From: Polaribacter sp.
GTDB taxonomy: Bacteria > Bacteroidota > Bacteroidia > Flavobacteriales > Flavobacteriaceae
DNA length: 64,000 nucleotides
Assembly (NCBI RefSeq): GCF_024639685.1
Contig: NZ_JAHEHX010000019.1
Span: 372,001 to 436,000 of the forward strand
Direction: 5' to 3'
Shown here: piece by piece, positions 1 to 11,248 of the stretch
Numbering within the stretch: the first letter of the stretch is position 1
How the letters are laid out: each line of letters opens with the position of its first letter
Program-made: the position numbers and the translations under genes
The notes under the pieces: generated by a model
What the model was told of the DNA's origin: nothing
The model's input: the letters and a program-made list of their open reading frames with translations, nothing else
The model's database searches: none

Positions 1-2
1 TA

Positions 3-1172
3 CTACCTGTTATTGTAATTTCTCAATTTTGTTGCACTTCTTTATGGTTTGCTACAAATGGTGTAATGAGTGCTGTAGTTTTAGAATATCAGTTAGAAAG
101 CAATGCTATTGGCTGGTTAACTTCTGCTGTACAATTTGGTTTCATTACGGGAACTTTACTTTTTGCTCTTTTTACAGTTAGTGATCGAGTTTCTCCTTTT
201 AAAGTATTTTTTACGAGTGCTTTATGTGCTGCCTTTTTCAATTTCTGTTTTATACTAGAAACCGAAAATTCTTCTTACTTGTTGATATTTAGATTTTTAA
301 CAGGATTTTTTTTTAGCAGGGATTTATCCTGTAGGAATGAAAATTGCTATGGATTATTTTGATAAAGGGTTGGGTAAATCTTTAGGTTTCTTAGTAGGTG
401 CTTTAGTTTTAGGCACAGCACTTCCCCATTTAATAAAAGATTTCTTTATTGATACTTCTTGGAAGTTTGTAATTATTTTAACCTCTATACTATCTGTTAT
501 TGGTGGTTTTCTTATTCTATTTTTCGTGAAAGATGGTCTATATAGGAAACGAAATAATAGTTTTGACATAACAACAATTTCAAATGTTTTTAAAAAAAAT
601 GAATTCAGAAAAGCAGCTTTTGGTTATTTTGGACATATGTGGGAGCTCTACACATTTTGGGCCTTTGTACCTATTATATTATCTTCATATAATGAAATAC
701 ATTCAAATTTAACCATTAATATCTCTCTACTGTCTTTTTTAATTATTGGTATTGGTAGTTTGTCTTGTATTTTTACAGGGTATATTTCTCAAAAATTAGG
801 AGAAAAAAAATAGCTTTTATTTTTTTATTTGGATCTTTCCTCTGTTGTTTAATAGCTCCTTTTTGTTTGCTTGTTGATAGCCAAACTCTGTTTATAGTAT
901 TTTTAATGATATGGAGCTTTTTAGTTATTGGTGATTCTCCCATGTTTTCCACCTTAGTAGCCCAAAATGTAGCTTCTAAAAACAAAGGTTCCGCCCTAAC
1001 TATAGTAAACTGTTTAGGATATTCTATAACTATTTTAAGTATCTTAATTATTACAGAAATAAATTTCACTTTTCAATCTAATTTCATATTCATGTTATTA
1101 GGCATTGGGCCTGCATTAGGACTTTTTACCTTTCGTAAAAAAAGGGATAACAAAACTGATATAGAAATTTAG
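3..1172 (+). pseudogene. MFS transporter, 5' end outside window, interrupted by two homopolymer frameshifts
   Basis: ORFs 66-362, 337-813 and 765-1172 form one continuous hydrophobic MFS-like protein if one T is removed from the T9 run (306-314) and one A added to the A8 run (803-810); the reading frame stays open upstream of the ATG to the window edge. Confidence 0.8.
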
Positions 1173-1255
1173 TAGTTATTAAAATTTATTGATGGCTTTG
1201 TTTATTTAAAAAAAAGAAATAAATAAGATAAAATGATTATACTTATTTATAGCAT

Positions 1256-1290
1256 AAAAAAACCTAGATTAATCATCTAGGCTCTTTTTA
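1256..1290 (-). terminator. Rho-independent-type terminator downstream of acnB
   Basis: Inverted repeat CCTAGATtaatcATCTAGG flanked by A/T runs, just after the acnB stop. Confidence 0.7.
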
Positions 1291-1310
1291 CTATTTAATA
1301 AAATGAAAAT

Positions 1311-4088
1311 CTAACCTACTAACTGTTTTGTAGAAGGCTTAAACTTTGTTAAAATAATACCATCTACAGCAGCTTGATACTCTTCAATAGTTGGTGTTCT
1401 TCCTAAAATTGTTGATAGAACTACTACTGGTGTAGAAGATAATAATGATTCTCCTTTTTTCTCTTCAGAATCTCTTACTACTCTTCCTTGAAATAAACGT
1501 GTAGAAGTAGCCATTACAGTATCACCTGCTTCAGCTTTTTCTTGGTTACCCATACACAAGTTACATCCAGGGCGCTCTAAGTATAACATATTTTCATATT
1601 TAGTACGTGCCAACCCTTTTGGAGCATTATCGTCAAATTCGAAACCAGAATATTTTACTAAAACATCCCAATCTCCTTCTGCCTTTAACTCGTCAACAAT
1701 ATTATAGGTAGGTGGTGCAACAACTAAAGGAGCATTAAATTTAACTTCTCCTTTTTGTGCTTCAATGTTCTTCAACATTTGTGCTAATATTTTCATATCA
1801 CCTTTATGAATCATACAAGAACCTATGAAGCCTAAATCTACTTTTTTGGTTCCTCCATAGAAAGATAATGGTTGAATATTATCGTGTGTATAACGCTTAG
1901 AAACATCTTCATTATTAACGTCAGGGTCAGCAATCATTGGCTCTATGATCTTATCTAAATCAATAACTACTTCTTGATAGTATTTAGCATCAGCGTCTGG
2001 TTTTAAGGCAGATTTAGTCCCTGTATTTATTTCAATAATTCGTGTATTTGCTTTATCAACTAATCCTTTTAAATCTTGTTTTGGATTATCCATTCCTTTA
2101 TCAATCATAATTTGAATACGATCTCTAGAAATTTCTAATGATTCTATTAATGTTTCATCTTCAGAGATACAAATAGATGCTTTTGCTTTCATCTCTGCAG
2201 TCCAATCTGTAAATGTAAATGCTTGGTCTGAAGTTAATGTTCCAATATGAACTTCAATAATTTTACCTTGAAAAACATTTTCACCATCAAACTGATTTAA
2301 CATTTGTTGTTGTGTAGCATGAACTACATCTCTAAAATCCATGTAAGATTTCATTTCACCTTTAAAAGTAACTTTTACTGACTCTGGAATTGGCATAGTA
2401 GCTTCACCTGTGGCTAATGCAAGTGCAACTGTTCCTGAATCTGCTCCAAAGGCAACTCCTTTAGCCATACGTGTGTGAGAATCTCCACCTATAATCACAT
2501 CCCAATCATCAACAGCAAGATCATTTAATACCTTATGTATAACATCAGTCATTGCATGGTATTTTCCTTCTGGATGACGAGCTGTAACCAAGCCAAAATC
2601 ATTCATAAATTTCATTAACCTTGGAATGTTAGCTTTAGATTTATCATCCCAAACAGAAGCTGTATGACAACCTGATTGGTAACCACAATCTACAATTGGA
2701 GAAATTACGGTTGCAGCCATATTCTCTAATTCTTGAGAAGTCATTAAACCTGTAGTGTCCTGTGAACCAACAATATTTACTTCTACTCTAACATTTGAGC
2801 CTGCATGTAATGTTTTACCTGGAGTAGTACCTACTGCATTTCTATTGAATATTTTTTCAACTGCTGTCAATCCTTGTCCATCAATAGAAACTTCTTTTGC
2901 AGCTGCATAAACTTGAGGAACATCAACACCCAAAACTTTACAGGCAAAAGTTTGTAATTTTTTACCAAAGACAACAGCATAAGATCCCCCTGCTTTTATA
3001 AACTCCTTTTTAGGTGGTGTTAAGGCTTCAGAAATATCTTTAACTTCTTTTCCGTATTTATATAACTTTTTTGTTTTTGTATTTATAGTAAGAACAGTTC
3101 CTGTATTTACAGAATATTCTTCCTTTAAGATTGGTTCTCCTTCTTCATCTACAATTGTGTTACCATCTGCATCTTTTTGCTTTACCCAGTTTTTTAAGTC
3201 GATACCAATTCCACCAGTTACACCTACAGTAGTTAAGAAAATTGGTGCTATACCATTAGTACCCGCAATTACTGGAGCAATATTTATGAAAGGAACATAA
3301 GGACTCGATGGTATACCTGTCCATAATGCAACATTATTTACACCAGACATTCTAGATGAACCAACACCCATAGTACCTTTATCTGCAATTAACATTACAC
3401 GTTTATTTGGATGCTTTTCTTTTAATGCCAATAATTCATTTTGCATTTCTTTGTTATGCTCAAACATACACTGACCATGTAATTCACGATCTGATCTTGA
3501 ATGTGCATCTGCTCCTGGAGATAATAAATCTGTAGAAATATCTCCAATACCAGCAACAAATGTTACAATTTCTATTTCCTCTTCTATTTCTGGCAATTTT
3601 GTAAAGAATTCAGCCTGAGCGTAACTCTCTATTAAATCTTTAGCTATTGTATTTCCTGCTTGGTATGCTTTTTCTAATTGAGCAGTATCTGCTTCATATA
3701 AAAACACTTGAGTTTTTAATACTTTTGCAGCCTCTTTTGCTATTTCAATATCATTTCCTAATGCTAGATCTAATAAAACCTTTACAGAAGGACCACCTTT
3801 CATATGAGATAACTGCTCAAAAGCAAAACCTGGTGTAATTTCCTTTACAACTTCTTCTTTAAGAATAATTTCTTTTAAAAATTTAGCTTTTACTACTGCA
3901 GCACTTGTAGTTCCTGGTAAAACATTATAGATAAAGAAATTTAATGAATCTTCTCTAAATTCGTTTTCTAAGTCTTTTATCTGTTCAATTATTGTGCTTA
4001 ATAATTCTGCACCATCAATTGGCTTAGGGTTTAGCCCCATTAGTTTTCTCTCTTCAATTTCCTTTAGGTAGTCTTTGTAAATATTCAT
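1311..4088 (-). CDS. acnB: Bifunctional aconitate hydratase 2 / 2-methylisocitrate dehydratase
   Basis: 925 aa ORF with AcnB-like sequence (GGDSHTRMAKGVAFGADSGTVALALATGE, ERPGCNLCMGNQ). Confidence 0.96.
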   Translation of the reverse strand: MNIYKDYLKEIEERKLMGLNPKPIDGAELLSTIIEQIKDLENEFREDSLNFFIYNVLPGTTSAAVVKAKFLKEIILKEEVVKEITPGFAFEQLSHMKGGPSVKVLLDLALGNDIEIAKEAAKVLKTQVFLYEADTAQLEKAYQAGNTIAKDLIESYAQAEFFTKLPEIEEEIEIVTFVAGIGDISTDLLSPGADAHSRSDRELHGQCMFEHNKEMQNELLALKEKHPNKRVMLIADKGTMGVGSSRMSGVNNVALWTGIPSSPYVPFINIAPVIAGTNGIAPIFLTTVGVTGGIGIDLKNWVKQKDADGNTIVDEEGEPILKEEYSVNTGTVLTINTKTKKLYKYGKEVKDISEALTPPKKEFIKAGGSYAVVFGKKLQTFACKVLGVDVPQVYAAAKEVSIDGQGLTAVEKIFNRNAVGTTPGKTLHAGSNVRVEVNIVGSQDTTGLMTSQELENMAATVISPIVDCGYQSGCHTASVWDDKSKANIPRLMKFMNDFGLVTARHPEGKYHAMTDVIHKVLNDLAVDDWDVIIGGDSHTRMAKGVAFGADSGTVALALATGEATMPIPESVKVTFKGEMKSYMDFRDVVHATQQQMLNQFDGENVFQGKIIEVHIGTLTSDQAFTFTDWTAEMKAKASICISEDETLIESLEISRDRIQIMIDKGMDNPKQDLKGLVDKANTRIIEINTGTKSALKPDADAKYYQEVVIDLDKIIEPMIADPDVNNEDVSKRYTHDNIQPLSFYGGTKKVDLGFIGSCMIHKGDMKILAQMLKNIEAQKGEVKFNAPLVVAPPTYNIVDELKAEGDWDVLVKYSGFEFDDNAPKGLARTKYENMLYLERPGCNLCMGNQEKAEAGDTVMATSTRLFQGRVVRDSEEKKGESLLSSTPVVVLSTILGRTPTIEEYQAAVDGIILTKFKPSTKQLVG

Positions 4089-4328
4089 AAAATTATGTAA
4101 TAGAAATTTTTGGTTTATTAATTTTACTACTCTATAAAAGTTAATTTAAAAATTAAAGAAATAGACTAGTAATTATTGCAATTTAACAAAGTTAAAGTAT
4201 TAAAATTAAATTTGAAAGATAAATAATAGATTCGAGTAATTAATAAATAAAAAAATGCTATTCTTTAGTTTTGTAGAATTATTCGAAATAAAAATAAAGA
4301 AAAAGGGAGTATTTTTAAATTAAACATA

Positions 4329-4633
4329 AAAAGCAGACTAATAAGCCGAATTCTGTTCCAATAAAATTGGTTCTTATCATTTATCTAGTTTTAAAATTAC
4401 TTTTAAAATCTATCTGCCTACCCTTTAGAATCGAGCGAGTAGCTCTCAAACTCTAATTTACATGACATTGCACCTCATAGAGTTTACCTGGTTTCACTAC
4501 AGCCGAACTGTACTTGCTTTCTGTTGCACTTGTCCTCAACTTACGCTGGACGGATGTTATCCGCTATGAATACTCTTTGGTGTCCGGACTTTCCTCTTTA
4601 AATAATTTAAAGCGATAAGATAAGTCTGCTTAT
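4329..4633 (-). ncRNA. rnpB: RNase P RNA, bacterial class A
   Basis: Reverse complement contains GAGGAAAGTCCGGACACC, AGGACAAGTGCAACAGAAAG, GAGGTGCAATGTCATGT, GGGTAGGCAGATAGAT and AACAGAATTCGGCTTA; the ends can pair (AAGCAGACTTA / TTAGTCTGCTT). Confidence 0.95.
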
Positions 4634-4794
4634 TTTATGTTTAATCTTAAATCTTAAAATAAAACCCAATCAAATATAGTATGAGTAGGAAAAATTGCTA
4701 TGAAAAAGAAAAATGTTATTAAAATTATTTAATAACTGTACAAATTTAGTACAATTTCATGAAAAAAAATAATTTAACAACTTTTTGTAGATAT

Positions 4795-5919
4795 TTATGA
4801 GAACATATCTTTCACTTTCTCAAAAAAAGACTTGTCTGATGTATTTGGATTTGGAGAAAAGTTTTCGTCCTCTAACATATTTTCAAAAAAGTTTCTTTGT
4901 TCTTTATTTAGTTCTTGTGGTGTCCAAACATTTATATGAATTAAGAAATCCCCTGTTCCATATCTTTCAATGCTTGGTAGTCCTTTACCTTTTAGCCTTA
5001 ATATTTTTCCAGATTGCGTTCCAGCATCAATTTTTATTTTAACCTTACCTGTAACAGTTTCTACCTCTTTACTTGTTCCTAAAACAGCTTCAGAAAAATT
5101 GACATATAAATCATAATGAATATTAGTTCCCTCTCTCTTTAATTTTTCGTGAGAGATTTCTTCTATAAGAACCAGTAAATCTCCAGGAATAGAATTTTTA
5201 CCTGGAGCTTCATTTCCTTTACCTCCAACTTTTAATTGAACACCTTCTGTAACCCCAGCAGGTATATTTATAGAAACTGTCTCTTCTTTAACAACCAAAC
5301 CTTGAGCGTCCGAACCATTTGGTTTGCTGCTAATAATTTCACCGGCACCAGAACAAGTTGTACAAGTTGCTGCAGTTTGCATTCTACCTAAGATAGTATT
5401 TGTAACTCTCATTACTTGTCCAGATCCATTACAAGTAGAACATGTTTTATAAGTTACACCATCTGCCTGGACTTTTCTACGAACTTTTACTTTTTTCTCA
5501 AGACCCTTGGCAATTTCTTCTAAAGTTAATTTTACACGAATTCGCATATTACTTCCTTTAACTCTAGCTTGTCTTTGGCCTCCACCACCAAAGCCTCCCC
5601 CGAAACCACCACCTCCAAAGATGTCTCCAAACTGGCTAAAAATATCATCCATATTCATACCTCCACCTCCGAAGCCTCCTCCTCCTTGAGGTCCATCGAA
5701 AGCTGCATGACCATATTGATCATATCTTGCTTTTTTATTTTCGTCACTGAGTATTTCATAAGCTTCTGCTGCTTTCTTAAAGTTCTCCTCAGCTGTTTTA
5801 TCATCTGGATTTTTATCCGGATGATATTTAATTGCCATTTTTCTATAAGCTTTCTTTATTTCAGATTGTGATGCTGATTTAGAAATACCTAATATTTCGT
5901 AAAAGTCTTGTTTTGCCAT
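4795..5919 (-). CDS. dnaJ: Molecular chaperone DnaJ
   Basis: J-domain with HPD motif, Gly/Phe-rich linker, CxxCxGxG motifs, C-terminal DnaJ domain. Confidence 0.96.
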   Translation of the reverse strand: MAKQDFYEILGISKSASQSEIKKAYRKMAIKYHPDKNPDDKTAEENFKKAAEAYEILSDENKKARYDQYGHAAFDGPQGGGGFGGGGMNMDDIFSQFGDIFGGGGFGGGFGGGGQRQARVKGSNMRIRVKLTLEEIAKGLEKKVKVRRKVQADGVTYKTCSTCNGSGQVMRVTNTILGRMQTAATCTTCSGAGEIISSKPNGSDAQGLVVKEETVSINIPAGVTEGVQLKVGGKGNEAPGKNSIPGDLLVLIEEISHEKLKREGTNIHYDLYVNFSEAVLGTSKEVETVTGKVKIKIDAGTQSGKILRLKGKGLPSIERYGTGDFLIHINVWTPQELNKEQRNFFENMLEDENFSPNPNTSDKSFFEKVKDMFS

Positions 5920-6002
5920 GCTTTATTTTTTTGTCAATAGCTTTAATTCAAAATACAGATTAAAGTGATCTGAACTAATGATTAATTGCTAAATCTTCTT
6001 TA

Positions 6003-6551
6003 TTACTGTCCTATTACAACTTTTGGATAACGAATAACTTTGTCGCCAAGCTTATAGCCTTTTTCAACACAATCGATAACTTTACCTTTAAGATCTTCAG
6101 ATGGTGCAGGAATTTGAGTTATCGCCTCATGTATTTCTGCATCAAAAGCGTCTCCTGAGTTGGTTTCTATTTTTGATAATCCTTTTTGTTCTAAGGTATT
6201 ATAGAATTTATTATAGATTAGCATTACACCTTTACGAAGTTCTTCTGCTTCTTTATCATCTTCTATATGCGTTAAAGCACGTTCAAAATCATCTATAATT
6301 GGCAGTAAAGATGTCATTAATTCTTGACCAGCCGTTTTAAATAACTCAACGCGTTCTTTAGAAGTACGTTTTTTATAATTTTCATACTCTGCAAACAACC
6401 TTAGAAACTTATCTTTTTCTGCTTGAATTAGCTCTTCACTAGAAGGTTCTTCAACTTCTTTTTCTACTTCAACGTCTTGATTACCTTCAACTTGAACTTG
6501 CTCTTGCTCGTTATTTATTTCCTCTTCTTTAATTTTATCTTTTTTACTCAT
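6003..6551 (-). CDS. grpE: Nucleotide exchange factor GrpE
   Basis: 182 aa, acidic coiled-coil N-terminus, FAEYENYKKRTSKER, adjacent to dnaJ. Confidence 0.95.
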   Translation of the reverse strand: MSKKDKIKEEEINNEQEQVQVEGNQDVEVEKEVEEPSSEELIQAEKDKFLRLFAEYENYKKRTSKERVELFKTAGQELMTSLLPIIDDFERALTHIEDDKEAEELRKGVMLIYNKFYNTLEQKGLSKIETNSGDAFDAEIHEAITQIPAPSEDLKGKVIDCVEKGYKLGDKVIRYPKVVIGQ

Positions 6552-6672
6552 TTTAGTATTATCATTTTTATTTTAACATTATATTCAAAAATATTGCCAA
6601 TAAAAAAATAGTGCCAATTTGACACTATTTAATGTAAATGAAATTAGTAAATATTTTCACTAAACTAACGTC

Positions 6673-7977
6673 TTAAATTCTCTCGATCTTAGCACCAATA
6701 GATTTTAGTCTTGCCTCAATATTTTCGTACCCTCTATCTATTTGCTCTATATTATGTATAATGCTTGTGCCTTTTGCAGAAAGTGCAGCAATTAATAATG
6801 ATATTCCTGCTCTAATATCAGGAGAAGTCATTGTTGTTGCTTTTAATGAACTTTCAAAATTGTGGCCAATTACAGTTGCTCTATGTGGGTCACATAAAAT
6901 AACTTTTGCTCCCATATCTATTAATTTATCTACAAAAAACAGACGGCTTTCAAACATTTTTTGATGAATTAAAACAGTTCCTTTTGCTTGTGTTGCTATT
7001 ACTAATAAGATACTCAACAAGTCTGGAGTAAATCCTGGCCAAGGAGCATCTGCTACTGTTAGTACAGAACCATCTATATAACTTTGTATTTCATAAGAAT
7101 CTTGCTCAGGAATGTAAATATCATCATCTCTTTTTTCAAATTGAATTCCAAGTTTTCGAAAAACACTTGGTATTTGTCCTAAATTCTCCCAACTTACGTT
7201 CTTAATGGTAAGTTCAGATTTTGTCATCACAGCAACACCAATCCATGATCCGATTTCAATCATGTCTGGTAGAACACGATGTGTACAACCTCTTAATGAA
7301 TCTACGCCATTTATAATTAATAAATTAGAACCAACACCAGTAATATTGGCGCCCATTGAATTTAACATTTTACACAATTGCTGAATATATGGCTCACAGG
7401 CTGCATTGTAAATTCTTGTTATTCCTTTTGCTAAAACAGATGCCATCAAAATATTTGCAGTACCTGTTACAGAAGCTTCATCTAATAACATTTCTGTTCC
7501 TAAAAGTTCTTCTGCTTCTACACCATAGAAACGTTCTTCTTTATTATAACGAAATGTAGCACCAAGCTTTATAAAACCTTCAAAATGTGTATCTAATCTT
7601 CTACGGCCAATTTTATCTCCTCCAGGTCTTGGAATATATCCCCTTCCAAATCTGGCTAACAAAGGCCCAACGAGCATAATAGAACCTCTTAATGAACTTC
7701 CATCTTTTTTAAACTTTTCAGATTCCAAATACTCTAAGTTAAGATCATTAGCCTGAAAAGTATAAGAGTTAGTGTTGTGTTTTTCTATATTAACTCCTAA
7801 TTCTCCTAAAATAAAAATTAATTTATTTACATCTATAATATCAGGAACGTTCTGTACTGTAACTTTTTCTGGTGTTAGTAAAACAGCGCATAGAATCTGT
7901 AAGACTTCGTTTTTTGCTCCTTGAGGAGTTATTGTTCCATTTAGCTTATAACCTCCTTCTATTTTAAATGATGCCAT
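6673..7977 (-). CDS. murA: UDP-N-acetylglucosamine 1-carboxyvinyltransferase
   Basis: 434 aa; GGYKLNGTITPQGAKNEVLQILCAVLL and PRPGGDKIGRRRLDTH are MurA-like. Confidence 0.95.
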   Translation of the reverse strand: MASFKIEGGYKLNGTITPQGAKNEVLQILCAVLLTPEKVTVQNVPDIIDVNKLIFILGELGVNIEKHNTNSYTFQANDLNLEYLESEKFKKDGSSLRGSIMLVGPLLARFGRGYIPRPGGDKIGRRRLDTHFEGFIKLGATFRYNKEERFYGVEAEELLGTEMLLDEASVTGTANILMASVLAKGITRIYNAACEPYIQQLCKMLNSMGANITGVGSNLLIINGVDSLRGCTHRVLPDMIEIGSWIGVAVMTKSELTIKNVSWENLGQIPSVFRKLGIQFEKRDDDIYIPEQDSYEIQSYIDGSVLTVADAPWPGFTPDLLSILLVIATQAKGTVLIHQKMFESRLFFVDKLIDMGAKVILCDPHRATVIGHNFESSLKATTMTSPDIRAGISLLIAALSAKGTSIIHNIEQIDRGYENIEARLKSIGAKIERI

Positions 7978-7980
7978 AGT

Positions 7981-8628
7981 TTAATATCTTTTTCTGCCCT
8001 TATTGTTGTTGGCCTTTTTATGATTGTTCTTTGCTTGGCTTTGTCCCTGAGAATTTCTTTTCTTCAATAAATTTTTACTTTCAGAAAGTGTTTCTTCAGA
8101 ATCTCTTAAATCGATTTTATTGTTAGAAAGATCATATAAGTGTTTGTAAATAACAGCATCATCTACTGTATCTTTATTCCAATTCAGATAACATTTTTTC
8201 ATATGATTTGCAATTGTATACACAAGTGCATCCTTTTTATCACCATCTTCCCAGCTTAAAGCAACATCAATCATTGTTTGAATGTTATTCCCATAATAAC
8301 GATACCTTGAAGCATATTTTGGGTAAGGTAAACGTTCTGGTTTTTCATGTAGTTCTTCTTTTGAAGGAGTAGGATATGGAGAATCTACATCTAAATTGAA
8401 TTTAGACATTATAAATAATTGGTCCCATAATTTATGCTTAAAATCAGGTACATCTCTTAAGTGAGGTTGTAGGTTACCCATAACGTCAACAATTGCCAAT
8501 GCCATTTTGTTTCGCTCCTGTTTGGTTTCTAATGCCAAGCAGTGATCTATAAGTTTTTGAATATGTCTTCCATATTCTGGAATAATCATTAAAGTTCTTT
8601 CTGAATTGTATTCTAAGTCGAATGTCAT
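7981..8628 (-). CDS. DUF4290 family protein
   Basis: 215 aa, conserved murA-adjacent protein in Flavobacteriia, basic low-complexity C-terminus. Confidence 0.75.
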   Translation of the reverse strand: MTFDLEYNSERTLMIIPEYGRHIQKLIDHCLALETKQERNKMALAIVDVMGNLQPHLRDVPDFKHKLWDQLFIMSKFNLDVDSPYPTPSKEELHEKPERLPYPKYASRYRYYGNNIQTMIDVALSWEDGDKKDALVYTIANHMKKCYLNWNKDTVDDAVIYKHLYDLSNNKIDLRDSEETLSESKNLLKKRNSQGQSQAKNNHKKANNNKGRKRY

Positions 8629-8759
8629 TTATCTAATTTTGTGAAGTGTAATTTTAAAAAATATTCCACCTAGTTTGTGAGAAATAATTTTTCTAATAGT
8701 ACTTTTTTGTAGTTTAAAGCTGCAAAATAACATTTTATTTTTTACTTATGGTTAAATTT

Positions 8760-11081
8760 TTAGCCAATGACTCTTAATTTAGCAAATTGTAATAATAATT
8801 TCTTTTTTCCTACAGTACTAAATTTAATTTCAGCTTTCTGATTCGGGCCTTTTCCTTCTAATGCAACAACTTCACCAGCGCCAAATCTATTGTGTTCAAC
8901 TATATTCCCAACAACTACTTTGCTATCAAATAAATTAGTAGTAATTGTAGTTTGAGAAACTTTCTTAAGATTTTTAGGAATTATAATTTCTTTCTTTTTT
9001 GCCAAATCTCGTTCCATTTTTTTGCGCTGAATTGGTTTTTGAAAACGAATTCCTTTGGGAGCATCATCAAAAATACTTTTGTCAACAAAACGGTTAATAG
9101 ATGGTTCCGGAATTTTTGGTGCTATGTAATTTAAGAATTGATCATCTATTTCTTCTAAAAACCTACTAGGCTCTGCATCTACTAATTTACCCCATCTGTA
9201 ACGTGTTTGTGCATAGGACAAATACGCAACTTTTTCTGCTCTAGTTAGGGCTACATAAAAAAGTCTTCGTTCTTCTTCTAATTCGCTTCTTGTATTCATG
9301 CTCATTGCAGAAGGAAACAAATTTTCTTCTAAACCAACAATATATACATATAGGTACTCTAATCCTTTAGATTGATGAATAGTCATTAGAGACACAGTTG
9401 GCTTGTTATCGTTTTTTTTAGTATCAAAATCTGTAGCTAATGCAACATCTTCTAGGAATGTTGTTAGAGAGGCATCTTGGCCTTCTTCAATTTTATCTGT
9501 AATAAAATCTTTAATTCCATTTAAAAGTTCTTGTACATTTTCTACCTTACTTACAGCTTCTGGGGTTCCATCTTTTTCTAAATCTTTAATAAGTCTAGTC
9601 TCTTTAACAACAATTTCAGCAATTTCAAATGCATTTTTAGTTTGCGATTCTATTTGCAACCTAAGAATCATATTCATAAAGTTCTGCAACTTATTTTTTG
9701 TTCCACCATTTATTTTTACATCTATCTTATCAATGTACCTTATAATCTCAAAAATGGATTTTTTATAATGGTTTGCTGCAATAGTCAATCTATCTATTGT
9801 GGTTGCTCCTATGCCTCTAGCTGGGTAATTGATAATTCTTTTTAATGCTTCTTCATCATTAGGGTTTATAAGTATTCTTAAATAGGATAAAATATCTTTT
9901 ATTTCTTTTCTCTGATAAAAAGAAATCCCTCCATAGATTGTGTAGTCTATATTCTTTTTTCTTAATGCATCTTCAATAGCTCTAGATTGTGAATTTGTTC
10001 TATACAAAACACAAAAATTATCTTGTGTCATTTGATGATTCATCATATTTTCCCAAATAGACTGAGCTACAAAACGTCCTTCTTCACCATCAGATATAGT
10101 TCTCATTACTTGAATTGAATCTCCTGCATCATTAGAAGTCCATACTTCTTTATCTAGTTTTGTTTTATTTCTTGCAATAACAGAATTCGCTGCGTTTACA
10201 ATGTTTTTAGTAGATCTATAGTTTTGCTCTAATTTAAACGTTTTTACATCTGGGTAATCTTTCTGGAAATTTAAAATATTCTGAATATTTGCACCTCTAA
10301 AGCTATAAATACTCTGAGAATCATCTCCCACAACACAAATATTTTGGAAACGATCTGCTAATGCTCTTACAATAATGTATTGTGAGTGGTTTGTATCTTG
10401 GTACTCATCTACCATTATATATCGAAACCGATCTTGGTATTTTGCTAAAACGTCTGGAAAACGAGCTAATAACTCATTAGTTCTTAACAATAAATCATCA
10501 AAATCCATAGCTCCAGACTTAAAGCATCTGTCTACATATTCCTTATAAATATCACCTACTTTTGGTCTAGAAGCGTGCATGTCTGCTTCCTGTAAGTCAG
10601 AATTATTAAAGTAAGCTCTTACTGTAATTAAACTATTTTTAAATGAAGATATTCTACTTAAAATTTGTTTTGGTTTGTAACGCTCTTTATCTAAATTCGT
10701 TTCTTTAATAATTGAACTTATTAAACGAACTGAATCTTGAGTATCATAAATTGTAAAATTTGAAGGAAAACCGAGTTTATCTGCCTCTGCTCTTAAAATT
10801 CTTGCAAAAACGGAATGGAAGGTTCCCATCCATAAGTTTTTAGCTTCGCTTACACCTACAACTCCTGCTATTCTCTCTTTCATTTCTCGAGCAGCTTTGT
10901 TTGTAAATGTTAATGACAAAATATTAAAAGAATCTATACCAGATTGCATTAAATGAGCAATTCTAAAGGTTAAAACCCTTGTTTTTCCTGAACCAGCTCC
11001 TGCAATAATAATCATTGGTCCATCTTTTTGAAGGACTGCCTGTTTTTGAGCTTCGTTTAATGATTTTAAGTAAGTTGTCAA
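8760..11081 (-). CDS. UvrD/PcrA-family ATP-dependent DNA helicase
   Basis: 773 aa; Walker A GAGSGKT, VDEYQDTNHSQY, MTIHQSKGLEY, VALTRAE. Confidence 0.95.
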   Translation of the reverse strand: MTTYLKSLNEAQKQAVLQKDGPMIIIAGAGSGKTRVLTFRIAHLMQSGIDSFNILSLTFTNKAAREMKERIAGVVGVSEAKNLWMGTFHSVFARILRAEADKLGFPSNFTIYDTQDSVRLISSIIKETNLDKERYKPKQILSRISSFKNSLITVRAYFNNSDLQEADMHASRPKVGDIYKEYVDRCFKSGAMDFDDLLLRTNELLARFPDVLAKYQDRFRYIMVDEYQDTNHSQYIIVRALADRFQNICVVGDDSQSIYSFRGANIQNILNFQKDYPDVKTFKLEQNYRSTKNIVNAANSVIARNKTKLDKEVWTSNDAGDSIQVMRTISDGEEGRFVAQSIWENMMNHQMTQDNFCVLYRTNSQSRAIEDALRKKNIDYTIYGGISFYQRKEIKDILSYLRILINPNDEEALKRIINYPARGIGATTIDRLTIAANHYKKSIFEIIRYIDKIDVKINGGTKNKLQNFMNMILRLQIESQTKNAFEIAEIVVKETRLIKDLEKDGTPEAVSKVENVQELLNGIKDFITDKIEEGQDASLTTFLEDVALATDFDTKKNDNKPTVSLMTIHQSKGLEYLYVYIVGLEENLFPSAMSMNTRSELEEERRLFYVALTRAEKVAYLSYAQTRYRWGKLVDAEPSRFLEEIDDQFLNYIAPKIPEPSINRFVDKSIFDDAPKGIRFQKPIQRKKMERDLAKKKEIIIPKNLKKVSQTTITTNLFDSKVVVGNIVEHNRFGAGEVVALEGKGPNQKAEIKFSTVGKKKLLLQFAKLRVIG

Positions 11082-11248
11082 AAGTTATTTTTAAAAATTA
11101 TAAAATGTGAATTTAACCAAAGTAATCGTTTTTGTAAAGCTAGAAGTATAGTTTTTATTCACATTTTTTTAATAAAGAAAATGAAATCATAATTAGCATT
11201 CAATTTATTTAATACATTAAAAACACATCAATTAATGACGGTATTTTA

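Noticed and set aside
5507-5871. Plus-strand ORFs antisense to dnaJ, including a proline-rich one
   Set aside because: Antisense reading of the Gly/Phe-rich dnaJ linker gives artificial poly-Pro; dnaJ itself is clear
9403-9845. Two overlapping plus-strand ORFs antisense to the UvrD-like helicase
   Set aside because: Antisense to a well-supported gene; no recognisable domains
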